Shown: piece by piece, positions 52,882 through 62,934 of the stretch
Layout: every line of letters starts with the position of its first letter
How positions within the stretch are numbered: the stretch's first letter is position 1
The notes under the pieces: generated by a model
What the model was told of the DNA's origin: nothing
The model's database searches: none
What the model saw: only the letters and a program-made list of their open reading frames with translations
NCBI GenBank assembly: GCA_025358305.1
Contig: JANYJZ010000013.1
Coordinates: forward strand, 1-64,000
Length of the DNA: 64,000 bases
Source of the DNA: Ignavibacteriota bacterium
Lineage (GTDB): Bacteria; Bacteroidota; Ignavibacteria; UBA10030; SZUA-254
Direction of reading: 5' to 3'
Position numbers and translations under genes: made by a program

Positions 52882-55800
52882 CTACCGCACCAGCAGCACC
52901 TTCCGCGCCGCGCTGTAGGCGACGCGGCCCCTCTCCCCGACCACCGTCATCACCGCAACATACACGCCGCTCGGGCGCCCCGACGCGTCCCAGATCGCCA
53001 CGTATGACCCCGCCTCTTGCGGCGCCTCAACGAGCGTCATAACCTCCTCCCCGATCATATTATAGACGGCGATCCTCACCGCCCCGGCGGCGACGAGGTC
53101 GTACCGGAAGCTCGTCGACGGGTTGAACGGGTTCGGAAAGTTCTCCGAAAGGCCGTACGTGGCCGGCAGGGGGCGTTCCGTCCCTCCCGGCTCAACCTTC
53201 CAGACGATCGCCTCGTTCGTGTTCACCCCGACGGTATTCGACGCGGCCCCCTGCTGGTTGAACCGGTCCCGCGCCCGCACATAATAGTAGTTCGTCGTGT
53301 TGGGAGCGAGGTTCGTGCCCGATTTCGTGAAGACGACCGTGTTCATGTCGGTGTACGCGAGGCCCCCCGTCGTGGCGACCTTCGAGTGGTAGGCCTCCGC
53401 GCCGCAGTTGCCCGCGGCGAGTGCGCAGCTGTATAGATAGAGGTCATACGCCTGGAGGTCCGGCCCGACGGCCGTCCAGGTGAATGCCGCCCGCTTCACG
53501 TTGTTGATCATCACCGGCTGCCAGCTCAGGACGGGCGCCGGCAGCAGCGGCGGGAGCGGCCCGACGGTGAGCGTGCGGATCGCATAGGGCGGCCCCGCGG
53601 GGGACGAGGCTGCGACCACCCTTCCCTCGGCAGAAGCGCTCTTCGTCACCGCAATGTTCGGCTGCCGGACCGACGGATCGAGGAGCTGCGGCGTGCTCCA
53701 GATGTTCGACGCGCCCTGGTACCACGCCGTGTACGACCCGCCGCCGTCCGTCGACCAGACGAGCGTTAGGTTATCGCCGAGCCCGGGAACCGCGCGCTCA
53801 TCGGCGACGGAGACCGCATGCGGCATCGCCGCCGTGCCTGAGCCGGAAGCGACCTGCGTCGTGCCGATGATGATGCTGGTCGCCGTCAGACCGTTCCGCT
53901 TCTGAAAGAGGATCCTCCCTCCCGACGCCGTGGCGGACTCCCACGCGATGCAGACGTTGCCTGAACAGTCGACGACGACCGACGGTCTGCGGTGCGTCTC
54001 CGCCGACGTGTTCTGCGCGACGCTGAACGCTTGCGCGGCCTCCCAGACGATCTGCGACGCGGCGGGCGGCCAGGGCTGGCTTCCGGGCGTGTACGCGCCA
54101 TGGACGAGGCGGATCCCGCCGAGCACGCTCCCGTGGTTCTCCTCCTCCCAAACGATATAGAGATGGTACGCCGGCGCCTTGCCCTGGTCCTTCATCGTCG
54201 CAGCAAGCGAGGGGTTGGCGGTGAAGGTCACCGGAGCGGTGAAGATGCCGCCGTTGAGGTCGACCATCGACCATTGGAGCGCGCCTGAAGGCGCGTTCAC
54301 CCCAAGCCCGAGCGCGAGGCCGGCGTTCGTCTCATAGCGCGCGACCGCGGCAAGGAGGGCTGGGAGTTTGTTCTCGACGTGGTCGGTCATGACCGCCGCG
54401 GGTGCCGACACAAATTCCGGCGGACCCGGGAACTGGAAGAGCGCCTCCGGGAACAAGGCCACCGACTGCGAGGCGTCATCATTGACGGCCTGCCGGATCG
54501 TGTGCGTTCCCGTCGCCGCGTTGACCTCGTCGTAGATGATCCGTGCCGATGCGCCGGAGGAGTCGGGAAAGAGCGACGGGCAGCGGTACTTCATGAGGGC
54601 CGACGGGATGCCGCCGATCGGCCGTTCCAGGCTCCAGGTTCCCGCGAACTCGTCCTCCTGGATGAACTGCACGAGGAACGCACCGTCGGCGCTTTCGTAC
54701 GCCATGAACCGGTTATTGTAGTCGGCGGTCGTCTGAAGGGCCTTGTGCTGCGCGGGGGCGCCGAGTGCGGACGGCGTCGACGAGACGAGGTGGGGCTGGT
54801 AGAGGACCGACATCTCGGCCGACGCGGGGGACATACGCTGGCCGCTATAGGAGCGGACCCGGTACGTGTAGCTCGCGAACGGGACGAGCGCAGGGTCGCG
54901 GTCAGTATACGCGCCGGCGTTCGCCGGAGCGGCGCCGATGGCGGCGAACGCGCCTGTCGCGGTGCGGCGCTCGACGATGACGCCGTCCTCGAACACCGAC
55001 GGGTCGGAGTACGACACTTGCAGGCCGTTCCCGTCGACGACCTTCGCTCCGACGATCGACGGAGTGCTGAGGTAGGCGTACGAACGGTTTGCGTTGAGCC
55101 AGCCGAGGACCTTGTTCTTGCTGTCCGTGGTGAGCTCGTCATGCCGGTGGGCCTCCTGCTGGACGAGCGTCTCGTCGAACCAGCTCGACCCGCCGACGAT
55201 GGAGCCGTCGGAGGAGCGGGTGTATCCCTTGAGGTCGAGCGCCGCCTCCGTCGGCTGGTAGCTCGGGTTGAAATGGATGTTGAACGACCACTCCCCCAGC
55301 CCGGAGAAGAGGAGGTTGATCGGGAAGGACGCGAAGTATCTCCGCTGCCCTCCCGAATTGTTGAGCGACCGGAGATCGTACGTGTACATCGAGCCGGGCC
55401 CGAGGTCCCGGGGGACGCTCTGGATGTCGATGATCTCGTCCGGGACGAGCGCGTCGAAGTCCACGAAGAGGAGGGTGAGCGATTTGTAGATGGAGAGCGT
55501 CGCAAGGGGGTCGACGCCGGCGACCTTCGAAGGGTAATCGGGCGCGAACGTGCCGTTCGAGACGGCGAAGTTCCGGCACTTGCGCGGATAGCCGTTCGTG
55601 TACTCCGTCCCCGTGTTGTTGAGGGCCGTCATCGCGGTGTAGAACGAGGCGTGGAGCGACCCGTAGACGTCGTCGTAAAGGAACTCCTTCGCCGCCGTCG
55701 ACTGGAGCGTGTGCTGCTGCGTCGGCGTGCCCCTCGACTTGAGGAGGTTCTGGAGATTGCCGTTGACGTGCGCCCCCTGCTGCGGCGCGTCGAAGGAGAT

Positions 55801-56640
55801 GAACGTGTTGACGTAGTGTTCCGTGGGGTAGCCGTTCCTCGTCCGCTCCTCGGCCCACGCGAGGCCGTACCGGGCCACCGCACCCCCCATGCTCACGCCG
55901 ACGACCTGGACCGCGGCCTCGCGGCCGGCGAGCTTGTCGTGCGCGAACGCGCACGCGCCGAGAAAGACGTCCTTGTTGAGCGCGGCGTCCGCTCCCCCGT
56001 CGGCGAAGTTGAGGAAGAGTATGTCGTACCCCTGGCTCCGCGCCGCCTCCGCGAGATCGAACCCCTGCGCGTAACTTGATACCTGCTGGTTCTCGTTCTC
56101 CGGATCGAACCCTTCGAGGCTCAAGACGGGCTTGTCATACACCCCGTCGGCCCCCTGCCAGTAGACGATCGAGTTCCCGTGGCTGTCCGCGTACATCGCG
56201 GTGGGAAAGGGCACGACGACGATCTCGACCGTCTTCGTCGATTGCTGTTCCTGGCCGAGGGTGTTATACATCCGGAGGTCGAACGTGACCGTCTTCTTCC
56301 CCGGCGTGGCGTACGTCCAGTTCACGACGGCTGGGTTGTTCTGGTCGTCGTACCAGTCCGACCAGGCGATGCCGTCGCTCGCGTCCATGTCCCATCGGAC
56401 CTTGAGGAAGATGTTGCTCGCCGGACGCGTGTACATCCGGAACGTCGTCGTCCCGGCGAAGACGGCGTTCACCGACGGCGCGTAGGCGGCGAGGGCGAGG
56501 TGGACGATCGGGGTCTTCAGCTTGAAGGCGACGGCCTGCTGTGTGATGGGTACGGACGATTGCCGAAAGTCTTGTGCCGCGCTGCGGACGGGCAGCAAGA
56601 ATGCGACGATCGGCCATGCGAAGAGCAACATGTGCCTCAT
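52882..56640 (-). CDS. T9SS-exported alpha/beta-hydrolase-like protein
   Basis: A 1252-residue secreted protein with signal peptide (MRHMLLFAWPIVAFLLPVRS, cleaved near AAQ). After an N-terminal beta domain (about 50-150) comes an alpha/beta-hydrolase-like region: VLSLEGFDPENENQ, then the nucleophile elbow GVSMGGAVARYG with Ser250, as in secreted lipases and esterases. A possible acid and His lie in the 390-520 stretch but were not pinned down. Fibronectin-III-like parts near 540-620 and 1060-1160, and a beta-propeller-like middle, follow. The end is a type IX sorting domain (YGLSENFPNPFNPSTSFRYD ... KVLLVR). The substrate is unknown. Confidence 0.85.
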   Translation of the reverse strand: MRHMLLFAWPIVAFLLPVRSAAQDFRQSSVPITQQAVAFKLKTPIVHLALAAYAPSVNAVFAGTTTFRMYTRPASNIFLKVRWDMDASDGIAWSDWYDDQNNPAVVNWTYATPGKKTVTFDLRMYNTLGQEQQSTKTVEIVVVPFPTAMYADSHGNSIVYWQGADGVYDKPVLSLEGFDPENENQQVSSYAQGFDLAEAARSQGYDILFLNFADGGADAALNKDVFLGACAFAHDKLAGREAAVQVVGVSMGGAVARYGLAWAEERTRNGYPTEHYVNTFISFDAPQQGAHVNGNLQNLLKSRGTPTQQHTLQSTAAKEFLYDDVYGSLHASFYTAMTALNNTGTEYTNGYPRKCRNFAVSNGTFAPDYPSKVAGVDPLATLSIYKSLTLLFVDFDALVPDEIIDIQSVPRDLGPGSMYTYDLRSLNNSGGQRRYFASFPINLLFSGLGEWSFNIHFNPSYQPTEAALDLKGYTRSSDGSIVGGSSWFDETLVQQEAHRHDELTTDSKNKVLGWLNANRSYAYLSTPSIVGAKVVDGNGLQVSYSDPSVFEDGVIVERRTATGAFAAIGAAPANAGAYTDRDPALVPFASYTYRVRSYSGQRMSPASAEMSVLYQPHLVSSTPSALGAPAQHKALQTTADYNNRFMAYESADGAFLVQFIQEDEFAGTWSLERPIGGIPSALMKYRCPSLFPDSSGASARIIYDEVNAATGTHTIRQAVNDDASQSVALFPEALFQFPGPPEFVSAPAAVMTDHVENKLPALLAAVARYETNAGLALGLGVNAPSGALQWSMVDLNGGIFTAPVTFTANPSLAATMKDQGKAPAYHLYIVWEEENHGSVLGGIRLVHGAYTPGSQPWPPAASQIVWEAAQAFSVAQNTSAETHRRPSVVVDCSGNVCIAWESATASGGRILFQKRNGLTATSIIIGTTQVASGSGTAAMPHAVSVADERAVPGLGDNLTLVWSTDGGGSYTAWYQGASNIWSTPQLLDPSVRQPNIAVTKSASAEGRVVAASSPAGPPYAIRTLTVGPLPPLLPAPVLSWQPVMINNVKRAAFTWTAVGPDLQAYDLYLYSCALAAGNCGAEAYHSKVATTGGLAYTDMNTVVFTKSGTNLAPNTTNYYYVRARDRFNQQGAASNTVGVNTNEAIVWKVEPGGTERPLPATYGLSENFPNPFNPSTSFRYDLVAAGAVRIAVYNMIGEEVMTLVEAPQEAGSYVAIWDASGRPSGVYVAVMTVVGERGRVAYSAARKVLLVR

Positions 56641-56663
56641 GAGAGAGCCTCCCTTAGATTGTG

Positions 56664-57776
56664 TCAGCGGTGGATCGTGAGTTTACGGACCTGTTCGTGC
56701 TCGATGTCAACGAGAAAGATGCCGTCATGCGATTCCTCCGCCGACGCGGAGGCAAAGACGATCGCGCGGCCGTCGGGGGACCAGTTCCAGAAGGAGATCC
56801 GGTAGAAGCGCGTGAGCTGCCGGACCCCGGACCCGTCCCGAGCGATGAGGTAGAGATCATTCGTGAGCGATCCGGACCCCCCTTCCCGGAGCTCGGCGAT
56901 CTGCGAGCCGTCGGGGGACCACTCCGAACTCTGGCGGAACTCGTCGGCGATCTTCCGGAACGACCCCGCCCCGGCAGGGAGCGTCGCCGGTTCGTACGCA
57001 AGGAGGTACGCGCCGGTCTGGCTCAACGCGTCGGTCTGCCAGAGGAGCGCGAGCTCCCTGCGCACCGGCGAGGGGCGCGGAAAGGTCCCGCCCGCCCGGG
57101 TGGAATCGACCGGTCGCTTTCCCGAACCGTCGGCGTTCATGACGTAGACGACCGACGAGAGGGGGTTCGTCGGATGCTTCGTCACATAGAAGATATGGGC
57201 CCCGTCCATGTCCCACCGCGGGCCGCCGCTCCCCGAGTCCCCCTGCGTGATGAGCCGCGCGTCCGTGCCGTCGCCGCGCATCGCAAGGATCTGGTTGTAG
57301 ATGTTCCCCCTTTCCTCCGCCGGCCCCGAGGCGATGATGTTCGCGCCGTCGGGTGACCAGGAGTGCTGCTGCCAGAATCCGCCCCACGGCGTGTAGTCGG
57401 CGGCCCCCGTGCCGTCGACGTTCATGACCCAGAGCCGCGCGCAGCACTCGAGGCGGTACGCGTCGGCCGCCTGGTAGAGGATCCTCCGGCCGTCCGGCGA
57501 GAGCTTCGGATCGGCCTCGTCGAGACTGTCCCACCGGAGGAGCCGCGCCGCAGTGCCGCCGGCGGTGTCGATCTCGTAGAACCCCGTCCCCTGGACCCCG
57601 AAGAGCTTTCCGAAGAAGTAGACCGTTGTCCCGTTGTGAGAGAAGATGGGCCAGGACGGCGTGAACGCCGTGTCGGCCCCCGGCCCCGTGGGCGCGAGCG
57701 GATGATCGTTGCCGGCGCAGTGGAGCGCGGCGGTCACGACGAGTGCGACGATGATCATGCGGCAGAGGATCTGCAT
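56664..57776 (-). CDS. PD40 (TolB-like) beta-propeller lipoprotein
   Basis: A 370-residue lipoprotein, start ATG 57776 (MQILCRMIIVALVVTAALHC), lipobox ALHC. The open frame to 57869 is longer but lacks signal-peptide logic. About six PD40 blades are seen: DPKLSPDGRRILYQ, QHSWSPDGANIIAS, GPRWDMDGAHIFYV, SSEWSPDGSQIAEL and NWSPDGRAIVFAS among them. They form a TolB-like propeller usually used for binding. It lies 23 bases upstream of the T9SS hydrolase gene on the same strand, so the two are probably one operon. Confidence 0.82.
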   Translation of the reverse strand: MQILCRMIIVALVVTAALHCAGNDHPLAPTGPGADTAFTPSWPIFSHNGTTVYFFGKLFGVQGTGFYEIDTAGGTAARLLRWDSLDEADPKLSPDGRRILYQAADAYRLECCARLWVMNVDGTGAADYTPWGGFWQQHSWSPDGANIIASGPAEERGNIYNQILAMRGDGTDARLITQGDSGSGGPRWDMDGAHIFYVTKHPTNPLSSVVYVMNADGSGKRPVDSTRAGGTFPRPSPVRRELALLWQTDALSQTGAYLLAYEPATLPAGAGSFRKIADEFRQSSEWSPDGSQIAELREGGSGSLTNDLYLIARDGSGVRQLTRFYRISFWNWSPDGRAIVFASASAEESHDGIFLVDIEHEQVRKLTIHR

Positions 57777-58071
57777 GTTGTGTACGTTCGTTGTGGGAGG
57801 CGTGGCGCGCGTGCCGTGTACCGCTTCGCGCATTCTTCTCACGGTATCAAAAAATCCGTTCCGAGTCAATGGAGTGTCATCCTAAATATCGAGGGGACAA
57901 CCACGTATTTTTCGCTGGGGGAAAGATCGCATTGCCGGTTTTGGACCGTTCCCGGCCTTTTGCAAAACAGACCGCAGAGTCCCGTTTGGCTGCTTGCATC
58001 TCAGGCCCAATCTCTTTACCATATTTATCATCGTACGCCTTCACGCTCGCCTTTCTCGTAGGAGTATCTCT
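57777..58071. other. Divergent intergenic region
   Basis: A 295-base AT-richer gap between the propeller lipoprotein gene (minus) and the Asp-box gene (plus). A plus-strand TTG (57994-57996) lies 20 bases before TACCATAT (58017-58024), a poor promoter match; GTAGGAG before ATG 58072 is a good ribosome site. No gene or repeat was seen. Confidence 0.4.
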
Positions 58072-61000
58072 ATGCGCCGCCGATCCCTTGTCCTCGTCTC
58101 AGCACTCATCGTCACGCTTGCCGCGGCACTGCTCGTCCCGCCGCGCCCGATGCCCGTTCCCGGAACCGACGAGGAGCGCACCGGGGCCCGCGAGGCCCTC
58201 GATTTCTGGACGCGCTCAAGGGCCTACCCGGACGCGGACATCCCGCCTGCGGCCTACTATCAGGCGTACGCCCGAGCGAAAATGGCGGTCAAGGAGATCC
58301 CTCGCACCGCATCGGCCTCGAGCATCTGGGAACCGATCGGGCCCTTGAACCTCCAGGGACGCTCGATCAGCATCGCCCTCAACCCCTTGAACCCCCACAC
58401 GGTCTACGTCGGCTCGGCGAGCGGCGGCCTCTGGCGCTCCCGGTCCGAGGGGTCGAACGGCGACTGGGAACGGATCGGGCTCGGCTATCCGGCCCTCGGG
58501 ATCGGCGCGATCGCGATCAGCCCCGCGGACTCCGCGACGATCTACATCGGCACCGGCGAGGTCTACCAGTACCGGACCGCGATCGGCGGCATCGTCGTGA
58601 GAACGACGCGCGGAAGCTACGGCGTCGGCATCCTGAAGACGACGGACGGCGGGGCGACGTGGACGAAGAGCCTCGACTGGACGATGAACCAGCAGCGCGG
58701 CGTGGAGAAGCTCGCGATCAACCCCTTCAACCCGAAGACGATCATCGCGGCGACGACGGAAGGGATCTTGAGGTCCGTCGACGCAGGCGCCCACTGGATG
58801 AACACGCTTCCGGTCGTCATGGGCGAAGACATCGTCATCAACACGCTCGACACGAACCGCATCATGGTCTCGATGGGGGACTTCAAGAGTCCCGGCGCGG
58901 GCCTCTACGTCTCGACGGACGCCGGGACCTCGTGGCTCCCGGTGGGCGGACTTCCCGCCTACACCGGCAAGGCCATGCTCTCCGCCTACGGCTCGAACCC
59001 CAACATCGTGTACGCGAGCATCGCCGACAGCGTGAGCGGCCTCGGCTCGCTCCAGAAGACGACGGACTTCGGCGCTACGTGGAGCGTCGTCGCCTCGAGC
59101 GGCCCGTTCGGCGTCCAGGGGTGGTACTCGCATTTCGTGGCTGCGCACCCGGTCGACCCCCTGCAGATCTTCTTCGCGGGCGTCCCCGCGACAAAGTCGT
59201 CCAACGGCGGCGTGACGTTCGTCTCGAGTTCGGGCTCGTATTCCGACCACCACGCCTACGCGATCGACCCGACCGACCCCGACATCCTCTACGTCGTGAA
59301 CGACGACGGCATCTACCGCTCGGCGAACTTCGGCGACTCGTTCACGAACGTCGGCTTCGGCATGCAGACCGGACAGCTCTACAACGGGTTCTCCAACTCG
59401 TCGCAGGATTCCCTGTTCGCCGTGGGACAGTCCCAGGACCACATCCCGGGCTACCTCTACTCGGGAAGCACGACCTGGTCGCGCAGCGCAATCGACGAGG
59501 TCGGCTGGACCGCGATCGACCCGACGAACGACAACATCGTCTACGCCGACTCCCGCAACGGCAGCTCCATCTTCCGGTCGACGGACCGGGGGCTCTCGTT
59601 CCCCGCTGGGTCGAGTTTCGGCGGCTCGGGCGCGTGGAACTCTCCGTTCGTCCTCTCCCCGTCGGCCCCGAACATCCTCTACTTCGCCGACCAGGTCGTC
59701 TATAAGTCGACGTCGTCGGGAATCTCCTTCTTGGCGACGAACGGCGGCTTCCCCTTGGACGGCAACCCCGCGATCTCCATGGCCATCTCCGCCACGAGTC
59801 CCGACACGGTCTACGTCGGCGCGGCGCCGCTCGTCACGCGGGCGCACGTCTTCGGCACCACAGACGGCGGCACGACCTGGGCGGACATCACCGGGACGCT
59901 CCCCGACCGCTACCCCATGGACCTCGCCGTCGACCCGTCGCACTCGGCCATCGTCTACGCCGCCATGGGCGGATTCGGTACGGGACACTTCTTCAAGTCG
60001 ACGAACGCCGGCGCGGCCTGGAGCGACATCAGCGGAACGCTCCCCGACGTCCCCGGCACGGCGGTCGCCGTCGATCCCGCAAACTCGAACATCATCTACG
60101 CCGGCAACGACATCGGCGTCTACGTCTCGACCGACGGCGGCGCGACCTGGGCTGGGTTCAGCGAGGGCCTTCCCGATGCGGTCATCGCCGCCGATCTCAC
60201 GATCTCACCGTCGAACCGTGCCTTGCGGATCGCGACGCACGGCAACGGCGTCTACGAGCGCTCGCTCCTCGGCCAGGCTCCTGCGAACACGTTCGACTAC
60301 CGCACCCTGGCGCTCAACGCTCCGTTGCCCGGAGGGCAGGTCCTCATCGGGACGCCGGTCGCGCCGATCATCGCGACATTCCGGAACAGCGGGACGACCG
60401 CCCCGACCGATTCGGTGGACGTGTCGTACCGCATCCTGGACGCGGGCTCGGCGCTCTATACCGACACGAAGCGGATCGCCGCCATGGCCGTCGGCGAGTC
60501 GCACCAGGTGACGTTCGCGGGGAGCTTTCTCCCCCCGCATGCCGGGATCTATGATCTCGAGGCGATCATCGCCGTCGCCGACAGCAACCGCGCCAACGAC
60601 ACGCTCAAAGGGACGTTCACCGTCTATCTCCTTCCGACGATCGCCGGGGCGGTCGTCACGAAGGAGAACTGCCCCTACACCGAGATCACCGGGGGCGCCG
60701 CCGGCCCTTCCGGGGACGACGTGCAGATGAGCGCAGGCCTCCCGTTCACGTTCGTCTACGACGGGTTCGGCTACAATGCGATGCAGATGAGCACGAACGG
60801 CTGGCTCGAGCTCGGCACGGGAACGGTCGGCTCGCCGAGGGGGCTCTCGACCTCCGGGCAGCTCGGCGGGTTCTTCACCCAAGCCCTCGGCTCGACCGCG
60901 CGGCCGACGAAGGTCCTCGCCCCCTGGTGGACCGACATGAGCACCGGCTCGCTCGGCGTCATCTCCTATACATTCACCGGCTCTGCGCCCAACCGGGTCG

Positions 61001-61611
61001 CGACCGTCCAGTGGCACGATGTCGCCGCGAACTTCGACGAAGTGAACAACACGATGAAGCTCAACTTCCAGGTCATCCTGTACGAGGGGACGAACGTCGT
61101 GGAGTTCCGATACGGACCCATTGTCGCCGGAACGTTTTCCGGGGGCGCGGCGGGCGCGAGCTGCGGGTTCAAGGACGACGTCGGGGGGGACTATCACTTC
61201 TACGACCTCGCCCGGAGGGCCTCGGGGCTCGCCGCGGATCTTTCGCTCTCCCTGACGCCGGTCGACAACTGGCCCGGCGCCGACAGCTGCTACCATATCG
61301 AGACGAGCGGCCTCACGGCGGAGAATGATCAGCCCCAAGCGCTCCCGGTGAGCTTCAGCCTCAGGCAGAACTACCCGAACCCGTTCAACCCGACGACGAC
61401 CATCGCCTACGACCTGCCGGAGAGGGTCTTCGTCACGCTTCGGGTCTACGACATCCTCGGCAAGGAGACCGCCGTTCTCGTTCACGGCGTCGAGAGCCCG
61501 GGGTATCACACCGTCGCGTTCGACGCTTCGGCGCTGCCGACCGGCGTCTATTTCTACCGCCTGAGCGCGGGAGCGTACAACGACACGAAGAAGCTCATTC
61601 TTCTGCGGTAG
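58072..61611 (+). CDS. T9SS-exported Asp-box (sortilin/BNR-like) beta-propeller protein
   Basis: A 1179-residue secreted protein from ATG 58072, after a GTAGGAG site. A signal peptide (MRRRSLVLVSALIVTLAAAL) is followed by a helical pro-like stretch. Residues about 90-730 carry many Asp-box repeats of the S/T-x-D-x-G-x-T-W type (KTTDGGATWTKS, STDAGTSWLP, TTDFGATWSV, STDRGLSFPA, TTDGGTTWAD, STDGGATWAG), the sign of sortilin/VPS10-like propellers. Beta-sandwich domains fill 740-1080. The type IX sorting domain ends it (LRQNYPNPFNPTTTIAYD ... KKLILLR). Relatives include glycosidase-like and adhesive proteins; no catalytic residues are evident. Confidence 0.88.
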   Translation: MRRRSLVLVSALIVTLAAALLVPPRPMPVPGTDEERTGAREALDFWTRSRAYPDADIPPAAYYQAYARAKMAVKEIPRTASASSIWEPIGPLNLQGRSISIALNPLNPHTVYVGSASGGLWRSRSEGSNGDWERIGLGYPALGIGAIAISPADSATIYIGTGEVYQYRTAIGGIVVRTTRGSYGVGILKTTDGGATWTKSLDWTMNQQRGVEKLAINPFNPKTIIAATTEGILRSVDAGAHWMNTLPVVMGEDIVINTLDTNRIMVSMGDFKSPGAGLYVSTDAGTSWLPVGGLPAYTGKAMLSAYGSNPNIVYASIADSVSGLGSLQKTTDFGATWSVVASSGPFGVQGWYSHFVAAHPVDPLQIFFAGVPATKSSNGGVTFVSSSGSYSDHHAYAIDPTDPDILYVVNDDGIYRSANFGDSFTNVGFGMQTGQLYNGFSNSSQDSLFAVGQSQDHIPGYLYSGSTTWSRSAIDEVGWTAIDPTNDNIVYADSRNGSSIFRSTDRGLSFPAGSSFGGSGAWNSPFVLSPSAPNILYFADQVVYKSTSSGISFLATNGGFPLDGNPAISMAISATSPDTVYVGAAPLVTRAHVFGTTDGGTTWADITGTLPDRYPMDLAVDPSHSAIVYAAMGGFGTGHFFKSTNAGAAWSDISGTLPDVPGTAVAVDPANSNIIYAGNDIGVYVSTDGGATWAGFSEGLPDAVIAADLTISPSNRALRIATHGNGVYERSLLGQAPANTFDYRTLALNAPLPGGQVLIGTPVAPIIATFRNSGTTAPTDSVDVSYRILDAGSALYTDTKRIAAMAVGESHQVTFAGSFLPPHAGIYDLEAIIAVADSNRANDTLKGTFTVYLLPTIAGAVVTKENCPYTEITGGAAGPSGDDVQMSAGLPFTFVYDGFGYNAMQMSTNGWLELGTGTVGSPRGLSTSGQLGGFFTQALGSTARPTKVLAPWWTDMSTGSLGVISYTFTGSAPNRVATVQWHDVAANFDEVNNTMKLNFQVILYEGTNVVEFRYGPIVAGTFSGGAAGASCGFKDDVGGDYHFYDLARRASGLAADLSLSLTPVDNWPGADSCYHIETSGLTAENDQPQALPVSFSLRQNYPNPFNPTTTIAYDLPERVFVTLRVYDILGKETAVLVHGVESPGYHTVAFDASALPTGVYFYRLSAGAYNDTKKLILLR

Positions 61612-61651
61612 CACAGCAGCGCGATCGGACACGTTCAAGCAGGAGACCGCC

Positions 61652-62926
61652 ATGACCAAACCACAAGTTGTTGCCGCCGCCCTCTTCCTTCTTCTCTGCG
61701 CCGGTTCGGCGTCTTCGCAGTCGGCATCGGATCCCGCCGCCGACTCGCTCTTCCAACTGGGACTCGCGTTCTATGCGGGGGGCCAGTACGCCAAAGCGGT
61801 CGATGCGTTCGAGGCCACGTGCGACACGACGTCAGCGCGCATTGCGTTCTACGGCGCGATGAGCCGTCTCGCGCTCAACGACGTCCAGCGAGGGCTCCCG
61901 CTCCTCCAACGCGCGATCGCTCTGGACCCGTCCAACACGTCGTACCGCTTCCAGTACGCCAGGGCGCTCGCGCAGTCGGGATCGCCGGACCTCGGGGCGG
62001 CCGAATACGCCGCGCTCATCGCCGCGGACTCCGGGTTTACGGCCGCGCGCTATCAACTCGGGCTTCTCCTCTACGACCAGAAGCGGTACACCGAGGCAGC
62101 GGACCAGTTCGGAGCCGTCGTCCGGCTCAGCCCGGGAGATTACCTCAGCTATTACTATCTCAGCTCGGCGCTCGTCGGCCTCGCGCAGATCGATTCCGCC
62201 CGGCCGTACCTTGCGTCGTGCATCTCCCTCAACCCGCGCTACGCCCCCGCGGTCGTCCTCCTCGCGTCGATCTACTACAGCGGGGGCGAGTACGAGGAGG
62301 CCATCCGGCTCTACCGGGCGGGAGCCGCCCTGCGTCCCCGGGAGAACGATCTCTTGTATAAGATAGGCCTCTGTTTCGGGAAGCTCGGAAAGATCGATTC
62401 GGCTGTCGCCTACTGCGCGCTCGCGGCGCGGCGCGACACCTCGAACGACACGTACATCGCCCAGACCGGCTACTTCTACTTCGCCCAGGAGAAGTACGAC
62501 TCCGCGCTCGCCGCCTACCGCAAGGCGGTGGAGATCGACGGCGACAACTCCCTCTACGGGGTGAACCTCGCCTACGCGTTCATGCGCACGAACCAGAATG
62601 ACAGCGCCATCGCCGCCTACGACCGAGCCGTTGCGGCCTGCAAGCCGGAGAACATCGCGGTGATCTACGTCCGGCTCGGCACGCTCTACTACCTCGGCAA
62701 GCAGTACCGCAAGGCCCTCGCGTCGTACCAGCAGGCTCTCGACCTCCAGCCCTTGAATACAGAAGCGCAGTTCTACGTCGCGCTCGCCTACGACCAGCTC
62801 GCCAATCCGTCGACCGCCCTCCGGCAATACCGCAAGTACCTCGCCCTCGCCAAGGACGACACGACCGCTCCTGAGCGCGAACGGAAGAAGCAGGCGAGCG
62901 ACAGGCTCCGGACGCTTCGGCACTGA
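61652..62926 (+). CDS. Secreted tetratricopeptide-repeat protein
   Basis: A 424-residue protein with a signal peptide (MTKPQVVAAALFLLLCAGSA, cleavage near SSQ) and about ten TPR units from residue 30 to the end. Typical repeats are FQLGLAFYAGGQYAKAVDAF, LGLLLYDQKRYTEAADQF, ASIYYSGGEYEEAIRLY, FYFAQEKYDSALAAYRKAVE and LGTLYYLGKQYRKALASYQQAL. TPR arrays bind proteins; here in the periplasm, perhaps with surface-protein assembly. An AGGAG site precedes the ATG. It lies 40 bases after the T9SS gene and 8 before the DUF5686 gene. Confidence 0.88.
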   Translation: MTKPQVVAAALFLLLCAGSASSQSASDPAADSLFQLGLAFYAGGQYAKAVDAFEATCDTTSARIAFYGAMSRLALNDVQRGLPLLQRAIALDPSNTSYRFQYARALAQSGSPDLGAAEYAALIAADSGFTAARYQLGLLLYDQKRYTEAADQFGAVVRLSPGDYLSYYYLSSALVGLAQIDSARPYLASCISLNPRYAPAVVLLASIYYSGGEYEEAIRLYRAGAALRPRENDLLYKIGLCFGKLGKIDSAVAYCALAARRDTSNDTYIAQTGYFYFAQEKYDSALAAYRKAVEIDGDNSLYGVNLAYAFMRTNQNDSAIAAYDRAVAACKPENIAVIYVRLGTLYYLGKQYRKALASYQQALDLQPLNTEAQFYVALAYDQLANPSTALRQYRKYLALAKDDTTAPERERKKQASDRLRTLRH

Positions 62927-62934
62927 CCCTCCCT